Shown: positions 24,190 through 31,862 of the stretch, one piece after another
Numbering within the stretch: the first letter of the stretch is position 1
Layout: each line of letters opens with the position of its first letter
NCBI GenBank assembly: GCA_016282915.1
Contig: JAEELW010000092.1
Coordinates: forward strand, 1-41,222
Direction of reading: 5' to 3'
DNA: 41,222 nt
Source of the DNA: Lachnospiraceae bacterium
GTDB taxonomy: Bacteria > Bacillota > Clostridia > Lachnospirales > Lachnospiraceae
Program-made: the position numbers and the translations under genes
Notes under the pieces: model-generated
The model's input: only the letters and a program-made list of their open reading frames with translations
Databases searched by the model: none
What the model was told of the DNA's origin: nothing

Positions 24190-24384
24190 TCAAGATAAAA
24201 TCCAGCCATTATCCGCATGATAGATCATCTGGTGGGTCATGCCGCCATCTATACAGATATTTTCTCCGTTGATGAATCCTGCTTTTTCAGAACACAGATA
24301 TAAAACCGCATTGGCTATATCCAAAGGATTCCCGACCCTTCCGGACGGCTGCTGGTATGCATCCGGTCCTTCATAGACCTTATG
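24190..24384 (-). pseudogene. C-terminal fragment of a short-chain dehydrogenase/reductase
   Basis: The minus strand reads SGRVGNPLDIANAVLYLCS, then FINGENICIDGGMT, the characteristic last third of classical SDR enzymes (the P-G-R-x-G-x-P-x-DIA turn and the final IDGG strand). The nucleotide-binding glycine motif and the catalytic Ser-Tyr-Lys residues are missing. It abuts a KptA fragment at 24384/24385, so an open frame crosses both, but no functional enzyme can result. Confidence 0.8.
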
Positions 24385-24570
24385 ATCCGTCCCGATGCAT
24401 CTCTCCGCTCCTGATCCGATACAACACCGGCTTCCCATGCCGCATCCCGACCTTCCTTGCGGTCTCTTCATCCCCGGAAAGATGCACATACAGCCTGGAC
24501 TTCGGCATCAGTCCCTCATGGTCAATAGCTTCCTCATATTTCGTCGCCGTACCGTGGTAAAGGATCTCCG
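24385..24570 (-). pseudogene. Internal fragment of RNA 2'-phosphotransferase (KptA)
   Basis: This 186-base block aligns without gaps to 31271-31456 in the intact kptA gene, with about 17 differences counted by hand. It encodes LYHGTATKYEEAIDHEGLM, PKSRLYVHLSGDEETARKVG and YRIRSGEMHRDG, matching the second half of KptA. The N-terminal part and the last 26 or so residues are absent. Both edges are abrupt: one meets the SDR fragment, the other lies about 30 bases from the stop of the isochorismatase-like gene. Confidence 0.88.
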
Positions 24571-24602
24571 TGAACAGGAGGAGCACAGATGCCCTTGTCA
24601 TT

Positions 24603-25136
24603 TCACCTACTACTCAGATCATCTTCAGTAATATACCGTACCCCCAGCTTTTTCAACTGCTCCCGCATTTTCCGTACCTTTTCATCCGGGAATCTTCTTC
24701 CGATGCAGTTTTCGATCATCACCACATTTACGCCCGTCTTCACTGCGCCTTTGGCCGTAGCACCCACGCAACCGCATTCATCCAGACCGCACAATGCCAC
24801 TTCGGAATAATCCTGCTCCTTCATATATTCCCGGAACGCCTTTGCGGTATACGTATCGGAACGGTTCTTTTCAAAACACAGATCCGATACAAGATCAAGG
24901 CCGTCATACAGTTCCGCCCCCTCGGTTCCTTTTATTGAGAATCCGACACCCCACATGATCTTCGGGAGAATATGTTTGATATATATGATGTCGTAGCCTT
25001 TCTCCATATAAAGGGCGATCAGGCGGTTGACGTTACCCACGAGCTGATCCGTATCATAGGTAAACATCGGCTTTCTTTTCTCCCACAGATAATCCTTCTG
25101 CATATCGATCACAATCAAGGCTTTTCTCTCTGTCAT
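24603..25136 (-). CDS. Isochorismatase-like cysteine hydrolase
   Basis: This 177-residue protein has the isochorismatase/nicotinamidase fold: catalytic Asp in ALIVIDMQKDYLW, a lysine before the central region, and the cysteine in CGCVGATAKGAVKTG, followed by the typical VVMIENCIGRR strand. Members hydrolyse isochorismate, nicotinamide or other amides; no specific substrate can be assigned. If it were a nicotinamidase it would fit the NAD theme of the window, but this is inference. The 25137-25225 gap shows nothing notable. Confidence 0.82.
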   Translation of the reverse strand: MTERKALIVIDMQKDYLWEKRKPMFTYDTDQLVGNVNRLIALYMEKGYDIIYIKHILPKIMWGVGFSIKGTEGAELYDGLDLVSDLCFEKNRSDTYTAKAFREYMKEQDYSEVALCGLDECGCVGATAKGAVKTGVNVVMIENCIGRRFPDEKVRKMREQLKKLGVRYITEDDLSSR

Positions 25137-25225
25137 CCTGATACTCTCATCCTTTCATGCTTCATATCTAAGTATAATTGTGCATCTCCCCCACACGGCG
25201 CTACCAACAAGAAGAAACGTCCCCC

Positions 25226-26660
25226 TCACAGCGGCAGGAACAGGACCAGCTCCGTCTCATGGTCTCCTGTCTTCATCCGCAGCTCGCCCCCAAGCTTTCT
25301 GGCGATGAGCCTCGCTTCATAAAGCCCCACTCCGCTGCCGTTCACATTCCCGGAATTGGACCCTCTCCACAGGCTGTAAAAACAAAAGGAAGCTCCGTAT
25401 CCGAAAGCGTCTCGCCGCTGTTTAAAACGGAGATGCACCGTCAGGAAGCCCAGGATACATGCCACTACGATGACAAAGGCATTTCTCATAAAACTGAACA
25501 TCATATCATACAAGCCCAGGATGGATGCAACGAATTCCGTATCCGTCATGTAATCATCCGGGAACAACTCCTGCAGTCTCTGCCGGTATGCATCTTTTTC
25601 TTTTTCCGGCGCATCCAGGGTAAAGCCTATGGTATTGAATCCTCCGCCCACAGCTGCGTCCTTAAAGGCTTTTGACATGATCACCTGTTTCCCGTTGATA
25701 TTCGACAGTCGGTCAACAAAGCCGGTAATGATGAACTCATCTTCCGCTTTGTTTGATGAAAGTCTGTCTTCCGACAGCTTTTCATAACGGATCGTAAGCT
25801 TATCCCCGATGGCAAGCCCTCTTGATTCCGCCGCATACTGATCGATCAGGATCTCGTTTTCAAGCAGAGGATACCTGCTTCCTTCCCGGATCCTGAGTCC
25901 CTCGGGATCAAAGTTATAATACATCAGGACAGCATCTTCTTCGTCACCGAATACCAGTGTGGAGTCCTGCATATATACCATTTCGATCTTTGCAGGAATA
26001 CCTTCCTTCTCCATCATACTGTCAAACTGCCTTAGCATCACATCGATCCTGCCGGTTCCAAGGGAAAGCTCTTCCTTTGTTTTGTCCGTCAGATTCAGGA
26101 CAAAATCCATCTGCTTGAAGGAATAGTACTTATATAAGAAGTCTGCGTTTATGACCGTATCCCTGACCATGATGCTGATGAGCACAACGATGCATCCGGC
26201 CGTATAGGCAACAAAGAGAAGGATATACTTTTTAAAACCTCCGAGGATATCCTTAAGCGCAAGAAACAGAGGTATGGGGATCTTTCTGCTTTTGTTAAGC
26301 TGCAGTCTCTCCGCACGCCGTATACTGTCAGCCCTGGCCTCTCCGTGCAGCACGTCCATGACGGAGATCTTGTCAACCCTTTTCATGGAATGCATGATAT
26401 AAAGAATGATAAATACCATGATGATCATTGCGGAAAGTACGGCCACCACATAATCCCCTGCCCCGAAGGTATAGGAGATATTATAGAAAAACTTATCTAC
26501 AAGCTTGGCTCCCACCATCGGTCCGATCATGCATCCTTCCACGGAACCCACTGCGGCAAATGCGATATACTTTGCCGCAAGCAGCCAGCGGAAAGGCTTC
26601 GGGGATTCCCAAAAGGATCGGCGAATGCGTCACAATGATAAACTGCGCCCTGCTCCACTA
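25226..26660 (-). pseudogene. Mosaic of ABC permease (FtsX/MacB), histidine kinase and ATPase fragments
   Basis: Reading leftward, 26660 to about 26590 encodes QFIIVTHSPILLGIPEA, the H-loop end of an AAA/ABC ATPase. In another frame a permease lacking its N-terminus begins (FRWLLAAKYIAFAAVGS) and runs as an open frame with membrane segments and a periplasmic MacB-like domain. Near 25400 the frame passes into GSNSGNVNGSGVGLYEAR and LIARKLGGELRM, the G-box end of a sensor histidine kinase, stopping at 25226. A 441-residue frame from 26551 is intact and might be translated, but none of the three ancestral proteins is complete. Confidence 0.75.
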
Positions 26661-26674
26661 TTCACCCCGTTTTA

Positions 26675-27721
26675 TCACATCTCATCATTTCTCATATAGC
26701 GTGCATCTTTGTATGTTCCTATCTTTTTGATCTTTTTTTCTTTCAGCATTTTACTGAGAACCAGTTCAACTGTCTTCACGCTGATATCAGGTACTTTTTG
26801 TATAATGTCCTGTTTGGATACAGGAACGACAGCACCAAGCAGTATGCTTTCAACACGCTCTGATTTTTTTGCTTTTTTCAGGGATATGTCGGTAAATGCT
26901 CCGTCAAAATCTTTATAGCATCTGTACAGGATCTGCAAAAAATTGACGATGAAGGGCACATAATCATTTTTATTCTCATGCCATGATCCTGATGATGTAT
27001 GAAGGGCTTCATAATACACGTCCTTGTACTTGTTGATCTGAGCTTCGTATGAGATGTATCTGACGATATCGTACCCTGACAAATATAACAATAAGACCGT
27101 TAAAAGCCTTGAAACCCGCCCGTTTCCGTCGAGAAACGGATGTATACACAAAAAATCCAGTACGAAACAAGGGACCAGCATCAACGATGGGATCTCAGAA
27201 TCCTGTCTGGCATCATAGTATGCCAATAGCAATTGTTCCATGCTTTCCTGTACTTTTTTCGCGGGAACAGGTTTGAATCTCACATGTCTGTTTCCATCAG
27301 GACCATGCTCCATGATATAGTTATCTGTTTTCTTATATCGTCCGGCCTCCGAATGGTTCGTTTCTTCTATAGTTTTATGAAACAGGCAGATCACGTCTTC
27401 CGTCAGATCAAGATCCTCATATGTGTTATGGATCAGGTTTAAAGCATCTCTGTATCCGGAGATCTCCATTTCATCATGTGTTATGGGAAGGGCTCCGGCC
27501 ACAATGTCTCTTATTCTGTCATCCGTTGTAACTATACCTTCAATAGCATTACTGCCTTTTACGGATTCTATTATAGCCTTTTGCCTGAGGCTTTCAAATG
27601 TTTCACTGTATTGGAGTTTGCGAAATTCCTCCCTGGATCTCAGATCAGCTATAATATTAGTAAGACCGATTATGTTCCCCGGAACGGTATCTTTTAGAAA
27701 AGTATAGTCGAAAATATGCAT
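26675..27721 (-). CDS. Class II Fic protein (AMP-transferase) with C-terminal winged helix
   Basis: This 348-residue protein has a Fic_N region, then the Fic core with the complete active-site loop HPFLDGNGRVSR (His194). The inhibitory motif S-x-x-x-E-G is present at residues 57-62 (SNAIEG), upstream of the core, which defines an autoinhibited class II enzyme. The last 65 residues resemble a winged helix (SKQDIIQKVPDISVKTVELVLSKMLKE). It transfers AMP to a protein hydroxyl; the target is unknown. Start: ATG at 27721 behind GGGGAG; an upstream extension crosses the promoter. The winged helix may bind the palindrome in its promoter. Confidence 0.9.
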   Translation of the reverse strand: MHIFDYTFLKDTVPGNIIGLTNIIADLRSREEFRKLQYSETFESLRQKAIIESVKGSNAIEGIVTTDDRIRDIVAGALPITHDEMEISGYRDALNLIHNTYEDLDLTEDVICLFHKTIEETNHSEAGRYKKTDNYIMEHGPDGNRHVRFKPVPAKKVQESMEQLLLAYYDARQDSEIPSLMLVPCFVLDFLCIHPFLDGNGRVSRLLTVLLLYLSGYDIVRYISYEAQINKYKDVYYEALHTSSGSWHENKNDYVPFIVNFLQILYRCYKDFDGAFTDISLKKAKKSERVESILLGAVVPVSKQDIIQKVPDISVKTVELVLSKMLKEKKIKKIGTYKDARYMRNDEM

Positions 27722-27742
27722 AGCTGTCTCCCCAAAACACAA

Positions 27743-27783
27743 TTTACTACCCAAATAATATCATTTTTTAGGTAGTAAATCAA
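27743..27783 (-). promoter_or_regulatory. fic promoter with 9-bp inverted repeat operator
   Basis: On the minus strand TTGATT (27783-27778), a 17-base spacer and TATTAT (27760-27755) form a good sigma-A promoter. The inverted repeat TTTACTACC / GGTAGTAAA (27779-27771 and 27751-27743, 19 bases apart) straddles the -10, with its first arm touching the -35. This is a natural operator for a dimeric repressor, perhaps the Fic protein's own winged-helix domain. Confidence 0.7.
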
Positions 27784-27931
27784 GTCCGTACAATATTATA
27801 ACCCCCACCCTCCTCCTTCAGAAATACCGCCCGTATAAACACTATCAGAACTCCATCCGTGACTTGAATGCCTCCGCGCGGTACTGTATTATAATGATAA
27901 CAATGGGTGATAAAAAATTTCTGATCCCATT

Positions 27932-27960
27932 TGTAACCTTTTTGCCTCTTTGATCGTATT
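27932..27960 (+). promoter_or_regulatory. ECF-type promoter of the sigma factor gene
   Basis: TGTAAC (27932-27937), 17 bases with a T-run, then CGTATT (27955-27960) matches the AAC/CGT pattern recognised by extracytoplasmic-function sigma factors of the SigW/SigX/SigV kind in Firmicutes. It lies about 46 bases before the start codon, so the sigma factor probably activates its own gene. Confidence 0.7.
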
Positions 27961-28006
27961 ATAGGTGAAAGGCCTTTCTGAATACGATATTTCGGGGACA
28001 TTTGTT

Positions 28007-28507
28007 ATGAGAGAACCTGTAGAAAAACTGATAGAACAGTACCAAAAGCATATTTTCGCGGCGGCTTTCAGTGTATGCCGGAATATTGCGGATGCGGATG
28101 ATGTTGTACAGGATACTTTCTTAAAGTATCACTGCTCCAAAAAGGAATTTTCATCGCACGAGCACATGAAAGCCTGGCTGCTGCGTGTGGCCATCAACAA
28201 AGCCAAAGATCACGCGCGGAGCTTTTGGAAGAAGAACACAGTATCCATAGAAGAGCTTATGACGGCCTCAGCGGATAATGAAGAAATATCGCCCGCCCGG
28301 AAAGACGAGCGGATCAGGATCCTGGAAGATGTCATGAAGCTTCCGACCAAATACCGTATTGTGATACATCTGTTCTATTATGACGAGCTTTCCGTTGCAG
28401 AGATCGCAAAGGTTCTGGGTTTGAGCGAAGGTAATGTCAAAACACGGCTGTCACGTGCCCGGAATATGCTGAGAAACGAGATCCTGGAGGTAGAAGCATA
28501 TGTATGA
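28007..28507 (+). CDS. ECF RNA polymerase sigma factor
   Basis: This 166-residue sigma-70 family protein contains only regions 2 and 4. Region 2 contains FAAAFSVCRNIADADDVVQDTFLKYH, AWLLRVAINKAKDH is at its end, and region 4 has the helix-turn-helix LSVAEIAKVLGLSEGNVKTRLSRARNML. It directs RNA polymerase to stress promoters. The start is taken at the ATG at 28007; a GTG at 27965 would overlap the expected 5' leader. The gene overlaps the next one by 8 bases, a typical sigma/anti-sigma arrangement. Confidence 0.92.
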   Translation: MREPVEKLIEQYQKHIFAAAFSVCRNIADADDVVQDTFLKYHCSKKEFSSHEHMKAWLLRVAINKAKDHARSFWKKNTVSIEELMTASADNEEISPARKDERIRILEDVMKLPTKYRIVIHLFYYDELSVAEIAKVLGLSEGNVKTRLSRARNMLRNEILEVEAYV

Positions 28508-29168
28508 AAATGAGACCTACAAAGAAGCTTTTGATATGATCGAAAGCAAAACGGTGATCACAGCCGACTCACTGGAGAAAAGAAAGAAAGCCCGGCAAAA
28601 GCGCCGCTTACAGCAGGCAGTATACGCATTTGCGGCAGCCGCCATATTGTTTGTCGGATCGAACGCCGTGACATACGCCATGAACGGTGAAAGCTGGTTA
28701 TCCCTGGCCTTTAGCAGCAAGATCGGAACCGGCGCGGAGGTAGCTGTTGAAGAATACACATCCGATGAGATCAACGATGTTTCAATGATCTCTATCGAGC
28801 TTAAGGGCGATGAAGATATTGAATATTTCGCACAGGAAGACGGCCGGCTGTTCTTTGTTTATGAAGACATCAAAGAGGACATCACCGACATCTGCACAGG
28901 GGACAATTACTATGATCATGAGTATTATGACGCAGACGGGATCCGCCATGTCATAGTGATCGGATGCACTGACGGAGAACCCGAAAACGCAGAGTATATC
29001 TTTAATGATAACGGCTATGTATTCTGCCTGGCTCCCTGTATCAAAAACAGTGCACCGGAAGATGAGCTGCATTTGTACCTTGTCAGCTCACCTCTTAATC
29101 GCGATATCCGATATGAGGAAGGCAAACCGGCCTGGCTGGCCAACGCGGAAGAAGCACTGGGTCTGTAG
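28500..29168 (+). CDS. Probable membrane-bound anti-sigma factor
   Basis: This 222-residue protein has a short cytoplasmic N-terminus (about 40 residues, ending in a basic stretch KKARQKRRLQQ), one membrane segment (about 41-62) and an acidic outer domain of about 155 residues. No zinc-binding HxxxCxxC motif is present. Position and topology, rather than sequence similarity, suggest that it holds the ECF sigma factor at the membrane. The ATG lies within the end of the sigma gene, indicating translational coupling (GGAGG about 8 bases upstream). Its stop lies inside a 27-base tandem repeat. Confidence 0.75.
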   Translation: MYENETYKEAFDMIESKTVITADSLEKRKKARQKRRLQQAVYAFAAAAILFVGSNAVTYAMNGESWLSLAFSSKIGTGAEVAVEEYTSDEINDVSMISIELKGDEDIEYFAQEDGRLFFVYEDIKEDITDICTGDNYYDHEYYDADGIRHVIVIGCTDGEPENAEYIFNDNGYVFCLAPCIKNSAPEDELHLYLVSSPLNRDIRYEEGKPAWLANAEEALGL

Positions 29169-29204
29169 TGATCCAACGAAGCACCGGGTCTGTAATGATC
29201 CAAC
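29151..29204 (+). repeat. 27-base tandem duplication spanning a stop codon
   Basis: Two adjacent copies (29151-29177 and 29178-29204) begin GAAGCAC and end GATCCAAC, differing at two positions. The first copy contains the last codons and TAG of the anti-sigma gene; the second repeats them behind the stop with TAA. It is probably a slippage or short duplication event with little effect on the protein. Confidence 0.85.
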
Positions 29205-29209
29205 GAAAA

Positions 29210-29230
29210 CCCCGGTCTCTCAGACCGGGG
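29210..29230. terminator. Bidirectional terminator between convergent genes
   Basis: CCCCGGTCT pairs with AGACCGGGG around a 3-base loop. A T-rich tail follows on the plus strand (CTTTCTTAT) and TTTT on the minus strand. It serves the anti-sigma gene from the left and the FAD flavoprotein gene from the right. Confidence 0.85.
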
Positions 29231-29262
29231 CTTTCTTATCTGCCATAGCTGCGGGGACTGAC

Positions 29263-30900
29263 CTAATCCCCCAAAACTCCCATCGCGTGTTTCGCCGCGA
29301 TCATACCAAAAGTATAGCAGCGCCCCAGCGACAATCCCGTCTGATGGAAAGGATAATCCGCTCCGCCATAGAAGGGGCCGCCAAGGTTTCCCGCGCAATA
29401 CAGTCCCGGGATGATCTCTCCGTTTTCATCCAGGGCCTGTGCATTCTCATTGATAACCACACCGGAGACCTCTGCGGATACACGGATATGTTTTCTGGCT
29501 CCCCAGAACGGCGCCTTTTCGATCTTATGCAGGTACTTCGGCGGTTTCCCGAAATCGCTGTCGCAGCCCTTCTCACACATTTCATTATACCGGTCGATGG
29601 ATGCTTTCATCTTCGCATAGGGAAGATCCAGTTCCTTCGCCAGTTCTTCCAGCGTATCACAACGGTGCAGGTCGATCAGGTTTTTGAATACCCCCTTGGG
29701 ATCCTCCACCGCTCCGGGAATAAACTTCTCCATCACTGCCGGAGGTACCTTGCCGCTTTCAAATTCATCCGCCGGCCACTCCATATAAGAATCATCGTAG
29801 ATCGCGCAATACCAGCCCTTGGATCCGCTTTCCTTATGATCCTCATCGGCCATACTGCCCTTATAGGACGGCTGGAATTTCAGGATATTCCCCATATACA
29901 CAAAACCGGTGTATTCATTGGTAAAACGCTCCCCCTCCATATTCAGGAACAGGAAGGGTTCCTCCCACATCAAGGCGGAATCAAAATCATGCATCATCTT
30001 GGTATGCCCGAGATTCTCCATTTTTGCCCCGGCGCTGATGGCAAGGATATGTCCGTCTCCGGTCTTTCCGAACTGCTTCTTGTCAAACTCCGCGATATCC
30101 GGGCACCAGCGTTTTACCATCTCTTTATTGTTGGTATAATCACCGGTTGCCAGGATCACGGCTTTGGATGCGTTGAACTGCACATAAGTCCCGTCAGCCC
30201 TCTTTCCGATCACACCGGCCACCCGCCTGCCATCCATTACAAGTTTTACTCCCGGTGTCTGATAGAACACATCAAGATCCGGACAGCTCTCCTTTATACG
30301 ATCCACCACTTTACGCAGCGCATTGCCCACATTGAGAGGCTTCGGCCCGACCCAGGGTGCCCAGAAATAGCAATGGTCATCTCCGTATTCATAACTGTTT
30401 TCCCGGTCCCTCCAGGTTCCGGTAAAGTCTCCGCTGGTGCTGATAAATGCACACAACTTATCCCCGTCATTTAAGAGCTTTGCGCTCTCGGTATTACTGT
30501 CTACTTTACTGCCGTCCCCGTATTCCGTCTCTTTTGTCATTCCCGCGCGGTTAAAAAGCCAGATCATCGCTTCCTCGGAATGCTCCGCGTAAGCCCGCAG
30601 CTGCTTTACGTCCGCGCGCCAGTCGCACAGTCCGTTGGTATGGTGTATCCATTTTTCGATCCCGGCCTGCGTCGATCTCGACTTGATGATCGCCGAACCG
30701 CAGTTGCCCTGGGATACGACATTGATCTCCTTTTGTAAAAGCGCCGTCTTCGCTCCCAGTTCCGCTGCCCAGCCTGCTGCCGGTACACCTGCCGCACCTG
30801 CGCCGACTACCACGATATCGTAATCCTTTGTTTCCGCAATACTGATCTCACCGGTCACACATACCGATCCGGCGATCTCCTCCCTGCTGATCTCCATCAT
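29263..30900 (-). CDS. FAD-binding flavoprotein of the fumarate reductase/ketosteroid dehydrogenase family
   Basis: This 545-residue protein has an N-terminal FAD motif (DIVVVGAGAAGVPAAGWAAELG, about residues 28-50), the second FAD strand ending in KAVILATGDYTNN, and the C-terminal FAD_binding_2 closure GLYCAGNLGGPFYGGADYPFHQTG. No FMN-binding or heme domain is attached. Relatives reduce fumarate, urocanate or other enoates, or dehydrogenate steroids; the substrate cannot be read here. No Tat or Sec signal is visible, so it is likely cytoplasmic. It follows a 59-residue gene by 40 bases. Confidence 0.85.
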   Translation of the reverse strand: MMEISREEIAGSVCVTGEISIAETKDYDIVVVGAGAAGVPAAGWAAELGAKTALLQKEINVVSQGNCGSAIIKSRSTQAGIEKWIHHTNGLCDWRADVKQLRAYAEHSEEAMIWLFNRAGMTKETEYGDGSKVDSNTESAKLLNDGDKLCAFISTSGDFTGTWRDRENSYEYGDDHCYFWAPWVGPKPLNVGNALRKVVDRIKESCPDLDVFYQTPGVKLVMDGRRVAGVIGKRADGTYVQFNASKAVILATGDYTNNKEMVKRWCPDIAEFDKKQFGKTGDGHILAISAGAKMENLGHTKMMHDFDSALMWEEPFLFLNMEGERFTNEYTGFVYMGNILKFQPSYKGSMADEDHKESGSKGWYCAIYDDSYMEWPADEFESGKVPPAVMEKFIPGAVEDPKGVFKNLIDLHRCDTLEELAKELDLPYAKMKASIDRYNEMCEKGCDSDFGKPPKYLHKIEKAPFWGARKHIRVSAEVSGVVINENAQALDENGEIIPGLYCAGNLGGPFYGGADYPFHQTGLSLGRCYTFGMIAAKHAMGVLGD

Positions 30901-30940
30901 TCCATCCTCTCTTCCTTTGTTAGTATATGATCCGCCAACG

Positions 30941-31120
30941 CTACGAACAATTCACACTGATTCCTTCATCTTCCCCGTCTTCCTCCGGCCTGTTCTTCAC
31001 TTCATTGCAGATCTTTTCGATCTCTTCCCTCGGAAAAGCCGGGAAACAGGCATAAAGCCCGTCCAGGTCCATACCTGTGATGCACATATTTTCCACCGCC
31101 CTGCGGTCCTGCTCGTTCAT
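30941..31120 (-). CDS. Small acidic protein of unknown function
   Basis: This 59-residue protein has a helix-turn-helix-like layout (RRAVENMCITGMDLDGLYACFPAFPREEIEKICNEV) and an acidic tail. The ATG at 31120 follows AGGAGAAGG and is preferred to a longer frame beginning at 31177. It lies directly before the FAD flavoprotein gene on the same strand, so it could regulate or partner that enzyme; no family is recognised. Confidence 0.6.
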   Translation of the reverse strand: MNEQDRRAVENMCITGMDLDGLYACFPAFPREEIEKICNEVKNRPEEDGEDEGISVNCS

Positions 31121-31193
31121 GCCTTCTCCTTCCCCGCTGACCTCTCCCGAATCAGCTCCCCCTATATTGAAAATCAATACTTCTGTGCTTAGT

Positions 31194-31748
31194 CTAAACC
31201 ATCTTCTCCATATATTTCACCGGCACAGCCTTGATCAGCCACACACCGTTGACTGATCTGTAGAAAACATATCCGTCCCGACGCATCTCTCCGCTTCTGA
31301 TCCGGTAGATCAAGAGCTTCCCATGCCGTAGCCCCACCTTCCGCGCGGTCTCTTCATCCCCGGAAAGATGCACATACAGCCTGGACTTCGGTATCAGTCC
31401 CTCACGGTCAATAGCTTCCTCATCTTTCGTCGCCGTACCGGGGTAAAGGATCTCCGGAGGCTCTACCTGCTCAAGTTCCACATCAACCGGGATGGAATGC
31501 CCCTGGTTCGCCCGGATCAGCGTCTTATCCTCATTGAAGGAATAGCGCTGCTTTTCATCCCCGGCTACGATACGCTCCAGATCCGCCATGGTCAAAGGAT
31601 GCGTTTTGCTCACGCCGGCGATCAGCTCCGAAACCTCCGCCCATCCATGCTCATCAAGAGTGATCCCGATGGTTTCCGGCTTGTGACGAAGTATAAGGGA
31701 TATGAATTTACTCACATTTTTATCAGACATCATTATGTAACTATTCAT
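31194..31748 (-). CDS. kptA: RNA 2'-phosphotransferase
   Basis: This protein of about 184 residues belongs to the Tpt1/KptA family. Signatures: VSKFISLILRHKPETIGITLDEHGWA, then RYSFNEDKTLIRANQGHSIPVD, LYPGTATKDEEAIDREGL, SRLYVHLSGDEETARKVG, YRIRSGEM and NGVWLIKAVPVKY. The Arg-His and RANQGH residues that bind the RNA 2'-phosphate and NAD appear intact. It moves an internal 2'-phosphate from RNA to NAD, releasing ADP-ribose 1''-2''-cyclic phosphate. Start could be 31748, 31733 or 31730. A fragment of about 91% identity lies at 24385-24570. Confidence 0.92.
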   Translation of the reverse strand: MNSYIMMSDKNVSKFISLILRHKPETIGITLDEHGWAEVSELIAGVSKTHPLTMADLERIVAGDEKQRYSFNEDKTLIRANQGHSIPVDVELEQVEPPEILYPGTATKDEEAIDREGLIPKSRLYVHLSGDEETARKVGLRHGKLLIYRIRSGEMRRDGYVFYRSVNGVWLIKAVPVKYMEKMV

Positions 31749-31862
31749 CCATTTTCTCAAAATTGCTAGTTATATTACCTGTGCCATACAAGGCGTCTGA
31801 AATGAATATGTTGATACGAAGTTTTTCTTTTTCATTAAAATATCAATTTTGCACATATATAG

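Noticed and set aside
29005-30474. A 489-codon open frame on the plus strand
   Set aside because: It runs antisense to the FAD flavoprotein and begins within the anti-sigma gene. The product has no motifs and there is no ribosome site suited to its start.
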